DNA from: Agrobacterium larrymoorei
GTDB taxonomy: Bacteria > Pseudomonadota > Alphaproteobacteria > Rhizobiales > Rhizobiaceae
NCBI RefSeq assembly: GCF_030819275.1
Contig: NZ_JAUTBL010000001.1
Location: forward strand, 1-64,000
Direction: 5' to 3'
Length of the DNA: 64,000 bases
Under the pieces are notes generated by a model. The model made no database searches, was not told where the DNA came from, and worked only from the letters and a program-made list of their open reading frames with translations. A program made the translations under genes and the position numbers. Shown one piece after another: positions 16,233-24,543 of the stretch; position 1 is the first letter of the stretch, and every line of letters begins with the position of its first letter.

Positions 16233-17816
16233 ATGTACGACACGATCATCGTGGGAGCGGGATCGGCCGGCTGCGTTGCCACCTATCGGTTGAGCCAGGA
16301 CGAGAGCCGCAAGGTCCTCGTTCTCGAAGCCGGGCAGGACGCGCCCCTTGCCTCCAATATCCCGTCCGACTGGGTGACCATGTTCAACACCCGCGCCGAC
16401 TGGGGATATTACACCGAGCCGCAGGCGGGGTGTCGCGGTCGCCGCGTTTTCTGGCCCCGCGGCAAGATGGTCGGCGGGTCCGGTGCCTTGAACGCCATGA
16501 TCTACATCCGTGGACTGGCAAGCGATTACGACGCCTGGGAACAGGCCGGATGCGCCGGATGGGGCTGGCGTGACGTGCTGCCTGTTTTCCTCTCCAGTGA
16601 GGACAATGCCGATTTTTCCGACAACCCCTGGCACGGCACCGGCGGACCGCTGCATGTCGGTCACGCACCCTACGTCGATGAACACGAGTACCAATGGCTG
16701 GAAGCCGCGGCTGCGGCGGGTTATGCCCGCACCCCCGATTTCAACGGGCCGCGGCAGGAGGGAGTCGGCCTCTTCCAGTTCACGATCAAGAATGGCGAAC
16801 GTTGGAGTGCCGGCAACGCCTATCTTCGCCCCGCCCTCCTCCGTCCCAACGTGACGCTCACAAAGGGAGTCCTGGTCACCGGATTGATCGTTGAGAACGG
16901 CCGCGCCACCGGGGTCAAGTATCTCGTCAACGGCGTACCGGAAACAGCGTATGCCTCAAGCGAAGTGGTGATGGCGGCCGGCGCGATCGGCACCTGCCAT
17001 ATATTGATGCTTTCCGGCATTGGCTCAGCGGATGAGCTGCGCCAGATAGGCATATCCCCCCGACACGACCTGCCCGGCGTAGGCAAGTCGCTTCAGGACC
17101 ACCTCAACATTCCTGTTTCCTTCTACTCCAAGAAGCCCATGGGCATCGGCGCCTGGACGGAAGAGATTATGAACGAGAGCATGAAGGAATGGCAGGACCG
17201 TCGCAGTGGTATGCGCACCTCGCCCTGGGTTGCCGCAGGCGCGCATGTCTGTAGCCGGGAAGGCATCGAGCCTGACCTGCAGCTTTACGGCGCGATCACC
17301 CCGCACCGCGACTACGCCCGTTTTCTTGGCGGTCGCTCCGGCATCACGGCCCACTGTGTGCTTCAGCGTCCGAAAAGCCGCGGTGAAATCCGGCTTCGGT
17401 CCGCCGATCCGACCGAACACCCCGCGATCGATCCTCGCTATTTCGTGTCTGACGAAACGGGCACCGATCTCACGACATTGGTCGAAGGCGTTCGCATAAA
17501 CCGTCGAATCCTGTCTCAAGCGCCGATCCGTGATCTGATCGACTACGAGCTTTCACCCAGCGCTGAATGCAGGACGGACGAGGAGATCGCGGATTATGTG
17601 CGCGGCCACATGGCGACACTCTACCATCCCTCCAGCACCTGCCGCATGGGCACGGACCCGCTGGCGGTCACCGATCCCGACACCATGAAGGTTCACGGAC
17701 TGGAAGGCCTTCGCATCGCGGATGCCTCCGCCATTCCGATCATGGTGTCCGGCAATCTCAATGCGCCCACGATCATGGTCGCTGAACGCACCTGCCAGAA
17801 AATCCTCGCAGCCTAA
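16233..17816 (+). CDS. GMC-family FAD-dependent alcohol dehydrogenase (choline dehydrogenase-like)
   Basis: A 527-residue glucose-methanol-choline oxidoreductase that should oxidise a primary alcohol to the aldehyde. It has the FAD dinucleotide fold TIIVGAGSAGCVATYRL at the N-terminus and GMC signature 1 around MVGGSGALNAMIYIRG. GVGKSLQDHLNIPV follows, and the C-terminal active site has YHPSSTCRMG (His near residue 465) and GNLNAPTIM. Length and motifs fit BetA/AlkJ-like dehydrogenases. The following aldehyde dehydrogenase would take the product. The substrate is unknown; choline itself is possible but not favoured by the amidase context. Confidence 0.88.
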   Translation: MYDTIIVGAGSAGCVATYRLSQDESRKVLVLEAGQDAPLASNIPSDWVTMFNTRADWGYYTEPQAGCRGRRVFWPRGKMVGGSGALNAMIYIRGLASDYDAWEQAGCAGWGWRDVLPVFLSSEDNADFSDNPWHGTGGPLHVGHAPYVDEHEYQWLEAAAAAGYARTPDFNGPRQEGVGLFQFTIKNGERWSAGNAYLRPALLRPNVTLTKGVLVTGLIVENGRATGVKYLVNGVPETAYASSEVVMAAGAIGTCHILMLSGIGSADELRQIGISPRHDLPGVGKSLQDHLNIPVSFYSKKPMGIGAWTEEIMNESMKEWQDRRSGMRTSPWVAAGAHVCSREGIEPDLQLYGAITPHRDYARFLGGRSGITAHCVLQRPKSRGEIRLRSADPTEHPAIDPRYFVSDETGTDLTTLVEGVRINRRILSQAPIRDLIDYELSPSAECRTDEEIADYVRGHMATLYHPSSTCRMGTDPLAVTDPDTMKVHGLEGLRIADASAIPIMVSGNLNAPTIMVAERTCQKILAA

Positions 17817-17826
17817 GGATATCCCG

Positions 17827-19332
17827 ATGACGATCGCACCTCAATCCAGCCACTGGCAAGAGAAAGCCGCCACACTAAGGCCGGAAGGCCGTCTGTTTAT
17901 CGACGGCGATTACGTTGCCGCAAGATCCGGGGCGGTTTTCGAAAGTCTCAATCCCGCAAACGGCACCGTTCTCGCCGAGGTCGCACGCGGGGATACTGGA
18001 GACGTCGACCACGCGGTCGCCTCCGCCCTTAAGGCCTTCAAGGCCGGCATATGGTCCCGCATTCCACCACGGCAGCGCATGGCCGTACTCTACCGCTTTG
18101 CCGACCTGATCGAGGCCCACACGGAGGAGTTCGCACTTCTCGATACGCTGGACATGGGCAAGCCGATCAGCGAAATGCTTTCGGTCGATGTGCCGCTGGC
18201 GCTGACCTGCATTCGCTTTACGGCCGAATGCGTCGACAAGCTGCAGGGAACGGTCGGCGCGACCGCGCCGGATGCCCTATCCTATGTATTGCGCCAGCCG
18301 CTTGGTGTCGTCGGCTGCATCGTTCCCTGGAACTATCCTCTTCTGATGACCGCCTGGAAGATTGCCCCCGCTCTTGCGGCTGGGAATTCTGTCGTCCTGA
18401 AGCCAGCCGAGCAGTCCCCGCTTTCCTCCGTGCTGCTGGCCCGACTTTTCGTGGAGGCCGGCGGACCTCCCGGCGTCTTCAATGTCGTCAACGGCTTTGG
18501 TTCGGAAGCCGGTAGGGCGCTTGCTCTGCATCATGATGTGGAGAAAATCGCGTTCACCGGGTCGGTCGAGGTCGGCAAGCTGATGATGACCTATTCCGGT
18601 CAGTCGAACATGAAGAAAATCTCGACGGAATGCGGCGGAAAATCACCCCATGTGATCATGGCCGATGCAGCCGATCTGGAAATGGCGGTGGACTGGACTG
18701 CCATGGGCATTTTTGGCAATCAGGGCGAAGTCTGCTGCGCCGGGTCCCGCATTCTTATCCAACGAAAGATCCTGCCGGAATTCACCTCACTGCTTCGGAT
18801 GAGGGCGGAAAACACATATCGGCCGGGGGATCCGCTGGACCCGGCAACGGGTATGGGGCCTCTGGTCGACATCGGGCAGCAGAAACGCGTTCTGAACTAT
18901 ATCGGACTCGGAAAGCATGCCGGTGCCAGTTGCATCTCGGGCGGCGGCATACCCGTTGGCCTCGAACACGGCGCCTATGTCTCTCCGACGATATTCACAG
19001 ATGTGACAAACGATATGACCATCGCCAGGGAAGAAATTTTCGGGCCTGTTGCCAGCCTCATCGCATTCGACACCTATGAGGAGGCACTGGCGATTGCCAA
19101 TGACACACGCTTCGGTCTCGCCGCCGGAATCTGGACCTCCGATCTGGGAAAAGCTCACCAGTTTATAAGGGATGTCGAGGCAGGAATGGTTTATGTGAAT
19201 AGCTACATGATCGGAGACATGCAGTTTCCGTTCGGCGGATGGAAAGAAAGCGGAAACGGTCGCGACAAGTGCATGGAGGCCCTGGCTTCCTACACGCAGA
19301 CAAAAAGCGCCTGGCTAACCATAGGGATGTAG
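17827..19332 (+). CDS. NAD(P)-dependent aldehyde dehydrogenase
   Basis: A 501-residue aldehyde dehydrogenase starting at the ATG ten bases after the GMC gene; longer in-frame versions would run into that gene. It shows VVGCIVPWNYPLLMTAWKIA for cofactor binding, the general base Glu268 (STECGGKSPH) and nucleophile Cys303 (GEVCCAGSR). FGGWKESGNGRDKCMEAL lies near the C-terminus. It is close to betaine-aldehyde and gamma-glutamyl-aminoaldehyde dehydrogenases. It probably oxidises the aldehyde from the GMC enzyme to an acid and ends the amide/alcohol operon. Confidence 0.92.
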   Translation: MTIAPQSSHWQEKAATLRPEGRLFIDGDYVAARSGAVFESLNPANGTVLAEVARGDTGDVDHAVASALKAFKAGIWSRIPPRQRMAVLYRFADLIEAHTEEFALLDTLDMGKPISEMLSVDVPLALTCIRFTAECVDKLQGTVGATAPDALSYVLRQPLGVVGCIVPWNYPLLMTAWKIAPALAAGNSVVLKPAEQSPLSSVLLARLFVEAGGPPGVFNVVNGFGSEAGRALALHHDVEKIAFTGSVEVGKLMMTYSGQSNMKKISTECGGKSPHVIMADAADLEMAVDWTAMGIFGNQGEVCCAGSRILIQRKILPEFTSLLRMRAENTYRPGDPLDPATGMGPLVDIGQQKRVLNYIGLGKHAGASCISGGGIPVGLEHGAYVSPTIFTDVTNDMTIAREEIFGPVASLIAFDTYEEALAIANDTRFGLAAGIWTSDLGKAHQFIRDVEAGMVYVNSYMIGDMQFPFGGWKESGNGRDKCMEALASYTQTKSAWLTIGM

Positions 19333-19439
19333 AACCTATCTAAGATCCTCGCCGCAGACTGGCTAGCTCCGATAATTTAAGCCGTTTTGAACTGGAATTT
19401 TCCACTTGTGATCCCTGAAGGGAAGAAGAGGAGAATTCG

Positions 19440-19502
19440 ATGAAGGCGTCTGAGTTTTCGTAAGCGCAGATTTTGGTTGTTTTGAAGCAAGTAGAGAACT
19501 GA
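19440..19502 (+). pseudogene. IS3-family OrfA N-terminal remnant
   Basis: After AGAGGAG, an ATG opens MKASEFS, then a TAA stop, then AQILVVLKQVEN and a second stop. This matches the start of rhizobial IS3-type OrfA transposase proteins (MKxSxFSEAQ...LKQ.E). The sequence just upstream (TGAACTGGAATTTTCC, from about 19388) could be the outer end of the element. Only about 60 coding bases remain and no OrfB is present, so it is a dead stub marking an old insertion or deletion. Confidence 0.6.
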
Positions 19503-19527
19503 CGTCACGGAGAGATGCTACCGCACG

Positions 19528-19917
19528 TCAAACGGCGCTCGCCACTCCAGGAGCGACCGTGATCGAAGTATCGCCCGTCTCCAGCAATTTCAAAAGGTGA
19601 TCCAAGCTGTAAGGCTTTGGCATAAACGCCCAGCCCAGTCCGACATCGTCGCTGACATCCCGACCAGACACGACAACGATCTGCGTCAGCGGAGATACGC
19701 TTGAAACCATTCCGGCGAGATCGAGGCCATTGAGGTGTCCTGGCATGTCGACGTCAGTGACCAATGCGTCGAAGCACGGACTGCGTCCGATCGCCGCGAC
19801 CGCCTCAAGGACGTTCGCTGCCTGCACGACAGTGTACCCATCGTCCTGGAGCGCCTCAACCAACATCAATCTGATCAGAAGTTCGTCTTCTACGACGAGC
19901 ACAGTACGCGGGGACAT
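19528..19917 (-). CDS. Single-domain response regulator (CheY-like)
   Basis: A 129-residue receiver protein from the second Met; the earlier in-frame Met adds four residues. The acidic pair is at Glu10-Asp11 (VLVVEDELLIR), the phospho-acceptor is Asp55 (LVTDVDMPG), a Ser follows VVV (VVVSGRD) and the conserved Lys101 is in FMPKPYS. There is no output domain, so it must act by protein contact or as a phosphate sink. Receivers of this type in Rhizobiales often partner HWE/HisKA_2 kinases, but none is encoded nearby. Confidence 0.87.
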   Translation of the reverse strand: MSPRTVLVVEDELLIRLMLVEALQDDGYTVVQAANVLEAVAAIGRSPCFDALVTDVDMPGHLNGLDLAGMVSSVSPLTQIVVVSGRDVSDDVGLGWAFMPKPYSLDHLLKLLETGDTSITVAPGVASAV

Positions 19918-20088
19918 GGGTGGCTCCAATGGCTATCGGTTACTCAACTTGTCCACGCCCGTTTCGATCATCCCTGCTACTCAGTATTTGCCAACATATT
20001 TAATTAAATCTGAATGACCAAACTTGTACTTGAAAGCTCACTCGCCTGCGATCACATGAACGTAGCAAGAACATTCATGGGAGAAGTC

Positions 20089-20331
20089 ATGATGACATCT
20101 GGTGAAAAGCAGCTTTCCAAGACCGCAATTCGCACCTTGTCGGCGATCCACCAGTATCGCTACCAGCGACGTTCTGGTCGTGTGTGGCTGGTTGGCGACA
20201 AGCGCATCTCGACCTCAACCGTTGCCAACCTTGAAAAGGAATCTTTCGTCAGAGAAATCGCCACAAATGGCTCTCCTCGCCTTGTCTTAACTGACGAAGG
20301 CAAACGCTTTGTCGCTAAGGTTGGTGAGTAG
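20089..20331 (+). CDS. Small basic protein, possibly winged-helix
   Basis: I chose the tandem ATGs at 20089/20092 because GGGAGAAG lies just upstream; a longer frame from 20014 has no such signal. The product has about 80 residues. A helical segment (SKTAIRTLSAIHQYRYQR) is followed by ISTSTVANLEKESFVRE and a strand-turn-strand (SPRLVLTDEGKRFVAK) that resembles a helix-turn-helix plus wing. It may bind DNA. I cannot name a family, and the neighbours give no clear function. Confidence 0.5.
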   Translation: MMTSGEKQLSKTAIRTLSAIHQYRYQRRSGRVWLVGDKRISTSTVANLEKESFVREIATNGSPRLVLTDEGKRFVAKVGE

Positions 20332-20755
20332 GGTAGTTGGGACCCTCGCAAATTGCGCGGATCGAATATTTCGGTTGATTTTCTCATCAGGGCCACGGGC
20401 ATCATACCTTTGGCAATGTCTGCGTCCGTGGATGTCGCTTTGACGTGTGGTTGAGTTTGGGGGAAGGTATCAATGTTCGACACATGCTTTAGGCATGGAA
20501 GCCGACCTGACCGTTGCAGCTAAAACTGACGATCGGGAAAAGCTCAAGTCGGTGCGCAACGTCCTCCTTGCAGCTTTTCAAAATATGGTTCTCGCGCCTC
20601 CGCGTAGAACGCGGTTGTTTCGCAGCATGCCTAGTCTTATAGGCCCATGGCCGCAAAATTGACCTCTAGGAGTTGCCTCACGGTTTATTTCAGTGCATCA
20701 TAATCCGGCAGTACCAGCTGCATATTCTTCATTTGCCAAACCTTAGGAGGTCCAA
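20332..20755. other. Intergenic region without a convincing gene
   Basis: The only open frame here (plus strand, ATG at 20495, about 55 codons) lacks a ribosome binding site and loses protein-like composition after residue 35. No repeat or RNA gene was recognised. The strong ribosome binding site at its right end belongs to the next small gene. Confidence 0.4.
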
Positions 20756-20986
20756 ATGGAAGGTGCACCCGTACGTTTTAGAGCGATCGAGGACTGTGAA
20801 GCCTCAGGAGTTCCCATTCCCGCCGGCCCCTATATCGGTAGGGAAAAAATTGAAACCGCGCACAACCGCCCCGCAGGGCGAGCCTTTCTCTACAGCCTCG
20901 ACATGGCAGAGAAAAACACAATCCTCGATGTGACGCCCTTGGTCGAACTCGGCAAAATCACGGTCGTCCGGCAAAGCGCGCTATAG
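20756..20986 (+). CDS. Small hypothetical protein, 76 aa
   Basis: A 76-residue protein preceded by a near-ideal Shine-Dalgarno sequence (TTAGGAGGT, five bases before the ATG) and followed by a strong terminator. This makes it a real, probably well-expressed gene. The sequence has a central IPAGPYIGREKIETAH and ends with LVELGKITVV; it is soluble, with no signal peptide or membrane segment. I do not recognise the family. It appears to be a single-gene transcription unit. Confidence 0.68.
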   Translation: MEGAPVRFRAIEDCEASGVPIPAGPYIGREKIETAHNRPAGRAFLYSLDMAEKNTILDVTPLVELGKITVVRQSAL

Positions 20987-21013
20987 GCAAAAACCCTAAA
21001 TGAAATTTTGTGA

Positions 21014-21043
21014 GAAACCCTCTGCGTCGGAGGGTTTCTTTTT
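21014..21043 (+). terminator. Rho-independent terminator
   Basis: GAAACCCTC and GAGGGTTTC form a perfect nine-base stem with a seven-base loop, followed by TTTTT. It lies 27 bases after the 76-residue gene and between convergent genes, so it serves the plus strand and perhaps also the HxlR gene on the other strand. Confidence 0.88.
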
Positions 21044-21108
21044 GTGGTTAGGCGACCAGCTAATGACCAAAAAGAATTCCGTAACGAAGTCGACCTCGTT
21101 GCGGGCAC

Positions 21109-21495
21109 TTACCGTCTTGAGCTGGGACGGGGTTCAAGCGCATCCAGCGCATCAGAATTGTCCCTGCCCCAAGCGTAGAGCAACTCGACGGGTTCGACGA
21201 AACGCTTGCCTAGTTCGGTCAGCCGATATTCCACAGCAGGCGGTCTTGTCGAATACACATGTCGCGAGACCAGGCCGGAATGCTCCATTTCCTTCAACGT
21301 TTGCGTCAGCATCTTCTTTGAGATGCCTGGCAGGCTCCGTTCCAACACACCTGTCCTTGCGGCACCCTGATGAATTTTGTGCAAGGTGTGCAAGATCATG
21401 CTCGTCCATTTGGTCGAGAACAGTTCGAGCACTCGGCGGGGCGCACAGTCCTCGCGCCAATCCTCTTCATTGCTGCCCGGCCTCATCGTGGTCAC
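21109..21495 (-). CDS. HxlR-family transcriptional regulator
   Basis: A 128-residue HxlR winged-helix protein. The family pattern is clear: RVLELFSTKWTSMILHTLHK, then LPGISKKMLTQTLKEMEHSG as the recognition region, and VEYRLTELGKRFVEPVELL at the wing and dimer helix. HxlR members typically sense aldehydes, quinones or redox stress and control an adjacent oxidoreductase. It is divergent from a PRISE-type reductase with about 90 bases between the starts, so it very likely controls that gene and itself. Confidence 0.9.
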   Translation of the reverse strand: MTTMRPGSNEEDWREDCAPRRVLELFSTKWTSMILHTLHKIHQGAARTGVLERSLPGISKKMLTQTLKEMEHSGLVSRHVYSTRPPAVEYRLTELGKRFVEPVELLYAWGRDNSDALDALEPRPSSRR

Positions 21496-21584
21496 CTCCT
21501 GGTATCCATGTCCCCAAACTGTCCCGTCTACATGTCGGCCTGCCGGATGCCTAACTGTAGTTCAATCAAAAATGGAGCGTCATC

Positions 21585-22646
21585 ATGGTTAGAACAGCAT
21601 TGGTCGTCGGCGCAAGCGGGATCGTTGGCAACGCAACGTCAGAGCTATTGGTGAAAGAAGGCTGGAAAGTCTACGGGTTGGCGCGTAGGCCCAAGGATCA
21701 TAATCGCATCGTGCCCGTTGCTGCCGACTTACAAAATGCAGAAGAAACGGCGCGTGCTTTGCACGACGTCAGACCCGATGCGGTCTTTATAACCACATGG
21801 GCCCGACAGGAAAGCGAAGCGGAAAATATACGCGTCAACTCCGCGATGGTTCGTAATCTTTTAGCTGGGCTCAGTCCTGCTCAATCCACACGACACGTGG
21901 CGCTGGTTACCGGACTGAAGCACTATCTCGGGCCCTTCGAAGCTTATGGCAAAGGCGTCCTGCCGCAAACGCCATTTCGTGAGGAACAGGGCCGTCTTGA
22001 TGTTGAGAACTTCTATTATGCGCAGGAAGATGAGGTTTTTTCTGCCGCTGAGCGCGACGGTTTTACCTGGAGTGTCCACCGTCCACATACCGTTATCGGC
22101 CAGGCGGTCGGAAATGCCATGAACATGGGAACGACGCTTGCCGTCTATGCTACCATTTGCCGAGAGACCGGTCGTCCATTTCGCTTTCCCGGTTCGTCCG
22201 CTCAGTGGAACGGCTTGACGGATATGACCGACGCCAACCTTCTGGCGAAACATCTGGTTTGGGCAACCGAGACTCCACAGGCTGGCAATCAGGCGTTCAA
22301 TGTCGTCAACGGAGATGTTTTTCGATGGAAATGGATGTGGCAGAGAATTGCAGACTGGTTTGGCATAGAGCCAGCACCCTTTGATGGCACAATCAGTCCT
22401 CTGAGTGAGCAGATGAGCAACGATGCTGTGATCTGGAGAGACATCGCTAAACGCGATAATCTGGTGGAGCCTAACATCGACCGTCTCGCGTCTCCATGGC
22501 ACACGGATGCGGATCTCGGCCGCCCCATCGAGGTCGTAACCGACATGAGTAAAAGCCGCCGTCTTGGCTTCAACGAATACCAGCCGACCGACGATGCGTT
22601 CTTCGCCCTTTTCGCAAGCCTTCGCAAGAACCGCCTTATCGCCTAG
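21585..22646 (+). CDS. PRISE-type SDR enone reductase
   Basis: A 353-residue extended short-chain dehydrogenase. The NAD(P)-binding motif is ALVVGASGIVGNATSELL at the N-terminus, with Arg residues (GLARRPKD) suggesting NADPH. TGLKHYLGPF and ENFYYAQEDEVF match the catalytic Lys and Tyr motifs of plant progesterone 5-beta-reductase/iridoid synthase enzymes rather than the usual YxxxK. Such enzymes reduce activated C=C bonds of enones. A GGAG ribosome binding site precedes the ATG. With the divergent HxlR regulator it looks like an inducible detoxification unit, perhaps for plant enones. Confidence 0.82.
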   Translation: MVRTALVVGASGIVGNATSELLVKEGWKVYGLARRPKDHNRIVPVAADLQNAEETARALHDVRPDAVFITTWARQESEAENIRVNSAMVRNLLAGLSPAQSTRHVALVTGLKHYLGPFEAYGKGVLPQTPFREEQGRLDVENFYYAQEDEVFSAAERDGFTWSVHRPHTVIGQAVGNAMNMGTTLAVYATICRETGRPFRFPGSSAQWNGLTDMTDANLLAKHLVWATETPQAGNQAFNVVNGDVFRWKWMWQRIADWFGIEPAPFDGTISPLSEQMSNDAVIWRDIAKRDNLVEPNIDRLASPWHTDADLGRPIEVVTDMSKSRRLGFNEYQPTDDAFFALFASLRKNRLIA

Positions 22647-23002
22647 AAACTTTGATTGCCACGAGCGGATTAGGAAAATGAGACTGCTCCAGCTTTTGCT
22701 GGCGCAGTCAATGCGCTTGTTCAATCGTAGAATAAAGTTTCCTTCGATAGTCAGAGCTCGATCGCTTCGTACGGGTCAAGCAAAGCTTTGCAACCCTCCC
22801 ATGCCGTCCTGATCGCTACTCGCTGGATTCAGCGACTGAGCGTGTGGAGAAAAATCAAAGGGGCGTGCTCCGGGCGCTGTGGTCAACACCGCCATAGCGA
22901 TAGCCCAAGTAATATGGGGGCGAGATCATGACGTGTTGGCCTAACTTATCGGGGCGCTTCCCGGTACCGTCAGACACCACCGTGTTACCCCATCGCAACG
23001 TC
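22647..23002. other. Intergenic region with one hairpin
   Basis: An inverted repeat at 22682-22709 (GACTGCTCCAGC, loop TTTT, GCTGGCGCAGTC; 11 of 12 pairs) lies 36 bases after the reductase stop. It may act as its terminator, although no T-run follows. The rest of the region shows no convincing gene on either strand. Confidence 0.45.
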
Positions 23003-23332
23003 TTATTGCTTCACATCGGAATGATGCTGTTGGGGTGCATTACGCATCGCTGCTTCGACCACATCGAGCAACCCCGGGAAGCGCTCATTCAGTTCGGCAC
23101 GCCGAAGCGCATTCATATGTGTGACGCCTTCATTGCGTGTCCACACCAGCCCAGCTTCCCGTAACACGCGGAAGTGATGTGAAACGCTAGACTTCGGCCT
23201 GCCCCCGTCCAGTGCACTGCACGTTGCCTCATCGGTAACGCAAAGCTTTTGCACGATCTCAAGGCGCACTGGATCACTCAGCGCGTAAAACAATTGCTCT
23301 AGGCTGACTTCGTGAATGGCGGGATGCTTCAT
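23003..23332 (-). CDS. ArsR-family transcriptional regulator
   Basis: A protein of about 109 residues from the second Met (KHPAIHEVS). It has the ArsR/SmtB winged helix: LFYALSDPVRLEIVQKLC, recognition region GRPKSSVSHHFRVLREAGLV and a wing with EGVTHMNALRRAEL. A CVTDEATCSALD stretch precedes the recognition helix, but the classic metal-binding ELCVCDL motif is absent, so a non-metal effector is likely. It is divergent from the Old Yellow Enzyme gene and probably represses it. Confidence 0.87.
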   Translation of the reverse strand: MKHPAIHEVSLEQLFYALSDPVRLEIVQKLCVTDEATCSALDGGRPKSSVSHHFRVLREAGLVWTRNEGVTHMNALRRAELNERFPGLLDVVEAAMRNAPQQHHSDVKQ

Positions 23333-23442
23333 GACTCTCATACCACCATCATTAACACGGGTATCACTTTAATGCCATTGTTCTATTGTATTCGAACTAA
23401 CGAAGATGTAGACCCACCGCATTCTTGAACCGGAGACCAACA

Positions 23443-24543
23443 ATGGCAAAGCTGTTTGACACTTTCAGCCTCAAAGGCATCACCCTACGCAATAGAATAG
23501 CGGTTTCCCCAATGTGCCAGTACATGGCCACGGATGGTGTGGTTTCGGACTGGCATCTTCCTCACTATGCGGGCCTAGCGCGCGGTGGCGCGGGTCTGGT
23601 CGTACTGGAAGCGACAGCTGTATCAAAGGAAGGGCGGATTACGCCCGGCGATCTCGGCATCTGGAACGACGCCCAGGCTGAAGCACTTCGCCCAATCGTT
23701 GAGGCCATCAAATCCGCAGGCTCGACGCCGGGCATTCAGATCGCCCATGCTGGCCGCAAAGCCAGTGCCAATCTGCCCTGGGAGGGTGATGATCATATAG
23801 CTCATGGTGACCCGCGTGGATGGCCAACCATCGCACCGTCAGCAATTGCCTTTGGCGGCGACCTCGGAAAAGTGCCCGCTGAAATGACAAAGGACGATAT
23901 AATTCGCGTGCAGCAGGATTTTGTTGCTGCAGCCGAACGGGCTCGCGATGCGGGGTTCGAATGGCTTATGCTGCATTTTGCCCACGGTTATCTGGCGCAA
24001 AGTTTCTTCTCCGTCCACTCCAATCAGCGGCAGGATGAGTACGGCGGAAGCCCCGAAAACCGTGGGCGGTTCTTGATTGAGACACTCGCGGCGGTGCGCA
24101 AAGTCTGGCCCGAAAACCTCCCGCTCACGGCCCGTTTCGGGGTGATCGAGTTCGATGGACGTGACGAAGAGACCCTTCGAGAATCAATCGCTTTGATTCG
24201 CCGCTTCAAGGAAGCAGGCCTTGACGCAATCGACGTCAGCATCGGTTTCTCCACGCCAGCGGCGCAAATCCCTTGGGGTGCCAACTTTTTGGCCGAGATC
24301 GCCGCACGCGTTCATGTGGAAACAGACCTGCCGGCATCGACCAGCTGGTTCATCAGCGATCCTGTTCAGGCTGATGCTCTTATTCAGGACGGAAAAACGG
24401 ATCTGGTGATGCTGGCCCGTCCACTCCTCGCCGATCCGCACTGGCCTTATGCCGCAGCAAAAGCGCTCGGCGTTGAAAATCCCGCTTGGGCAACACTGCC
24501 ACCACCTTACGCCCACTGGCTGGCGCGCTACCGTACCAACTGA
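23443..24543 (+). CDS. Old Yellow Enzyme, YqjM/NamA-like NADPH:flavin oxidoreductase
   Basis: A 366-residue FMN enzyme starting at the ATG of AKLFDTFSLKG; a TTG 18 bases upstream is less likely. It shows SPMCQYMATDG, whose Cys is typical of the YqjM class, and the substrate-binding pair in QIAHAGRKAS. FAHGYLAQSFFS and RFGVIEFDGRDEE follow. YqjM-type enzymes reduce alpha,beta-unsaturated carbonyls, nitroesters and related electrophiles with NADPH. It is divergent from an ArsR regulator. With the PRISE reductase 1 kb away, it suggests a local capacity to reduce electrophilic enones. Confidence 0.9.
   Translation: MAKLFDTFSLKGITLRNRIAVSPMCQYMATDGVVSDWHLPHYAGLARGGAGLVVLEATAVSKEGRITPGDLGIWNDAQAEALRPIVEAIKSAGSTPGIQIAHAGRKASANLPWEGDDHIAHGDPRGWPTIAPSAIAFGGDLGKVPAEMTKDDIIRVQQDFVAAAERARDAGFEWLMLHFAHGYLAQSFFSVHSNQRQDEYGGSPENRGRFLIETLAAVRKVWPENLPLTARFGVIEFDGRDEETLRESIALIRRFKEAGLDAIDVSIGFSTPAAQIPWGANFLAEIAARVHVETDLPASTSWFISDPVQADALIQDGKTDLVMLARPLLADPHWPYAAAKALGVENPAWATLPPPYAHWLARYRTN

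Noticed and set aside
20447..20662. A 71-codon plus-strand frame
   Set aside because: No ribosome binding site, and only the first part from the internal Met looks protein-like; left as non-coding with low certainty.
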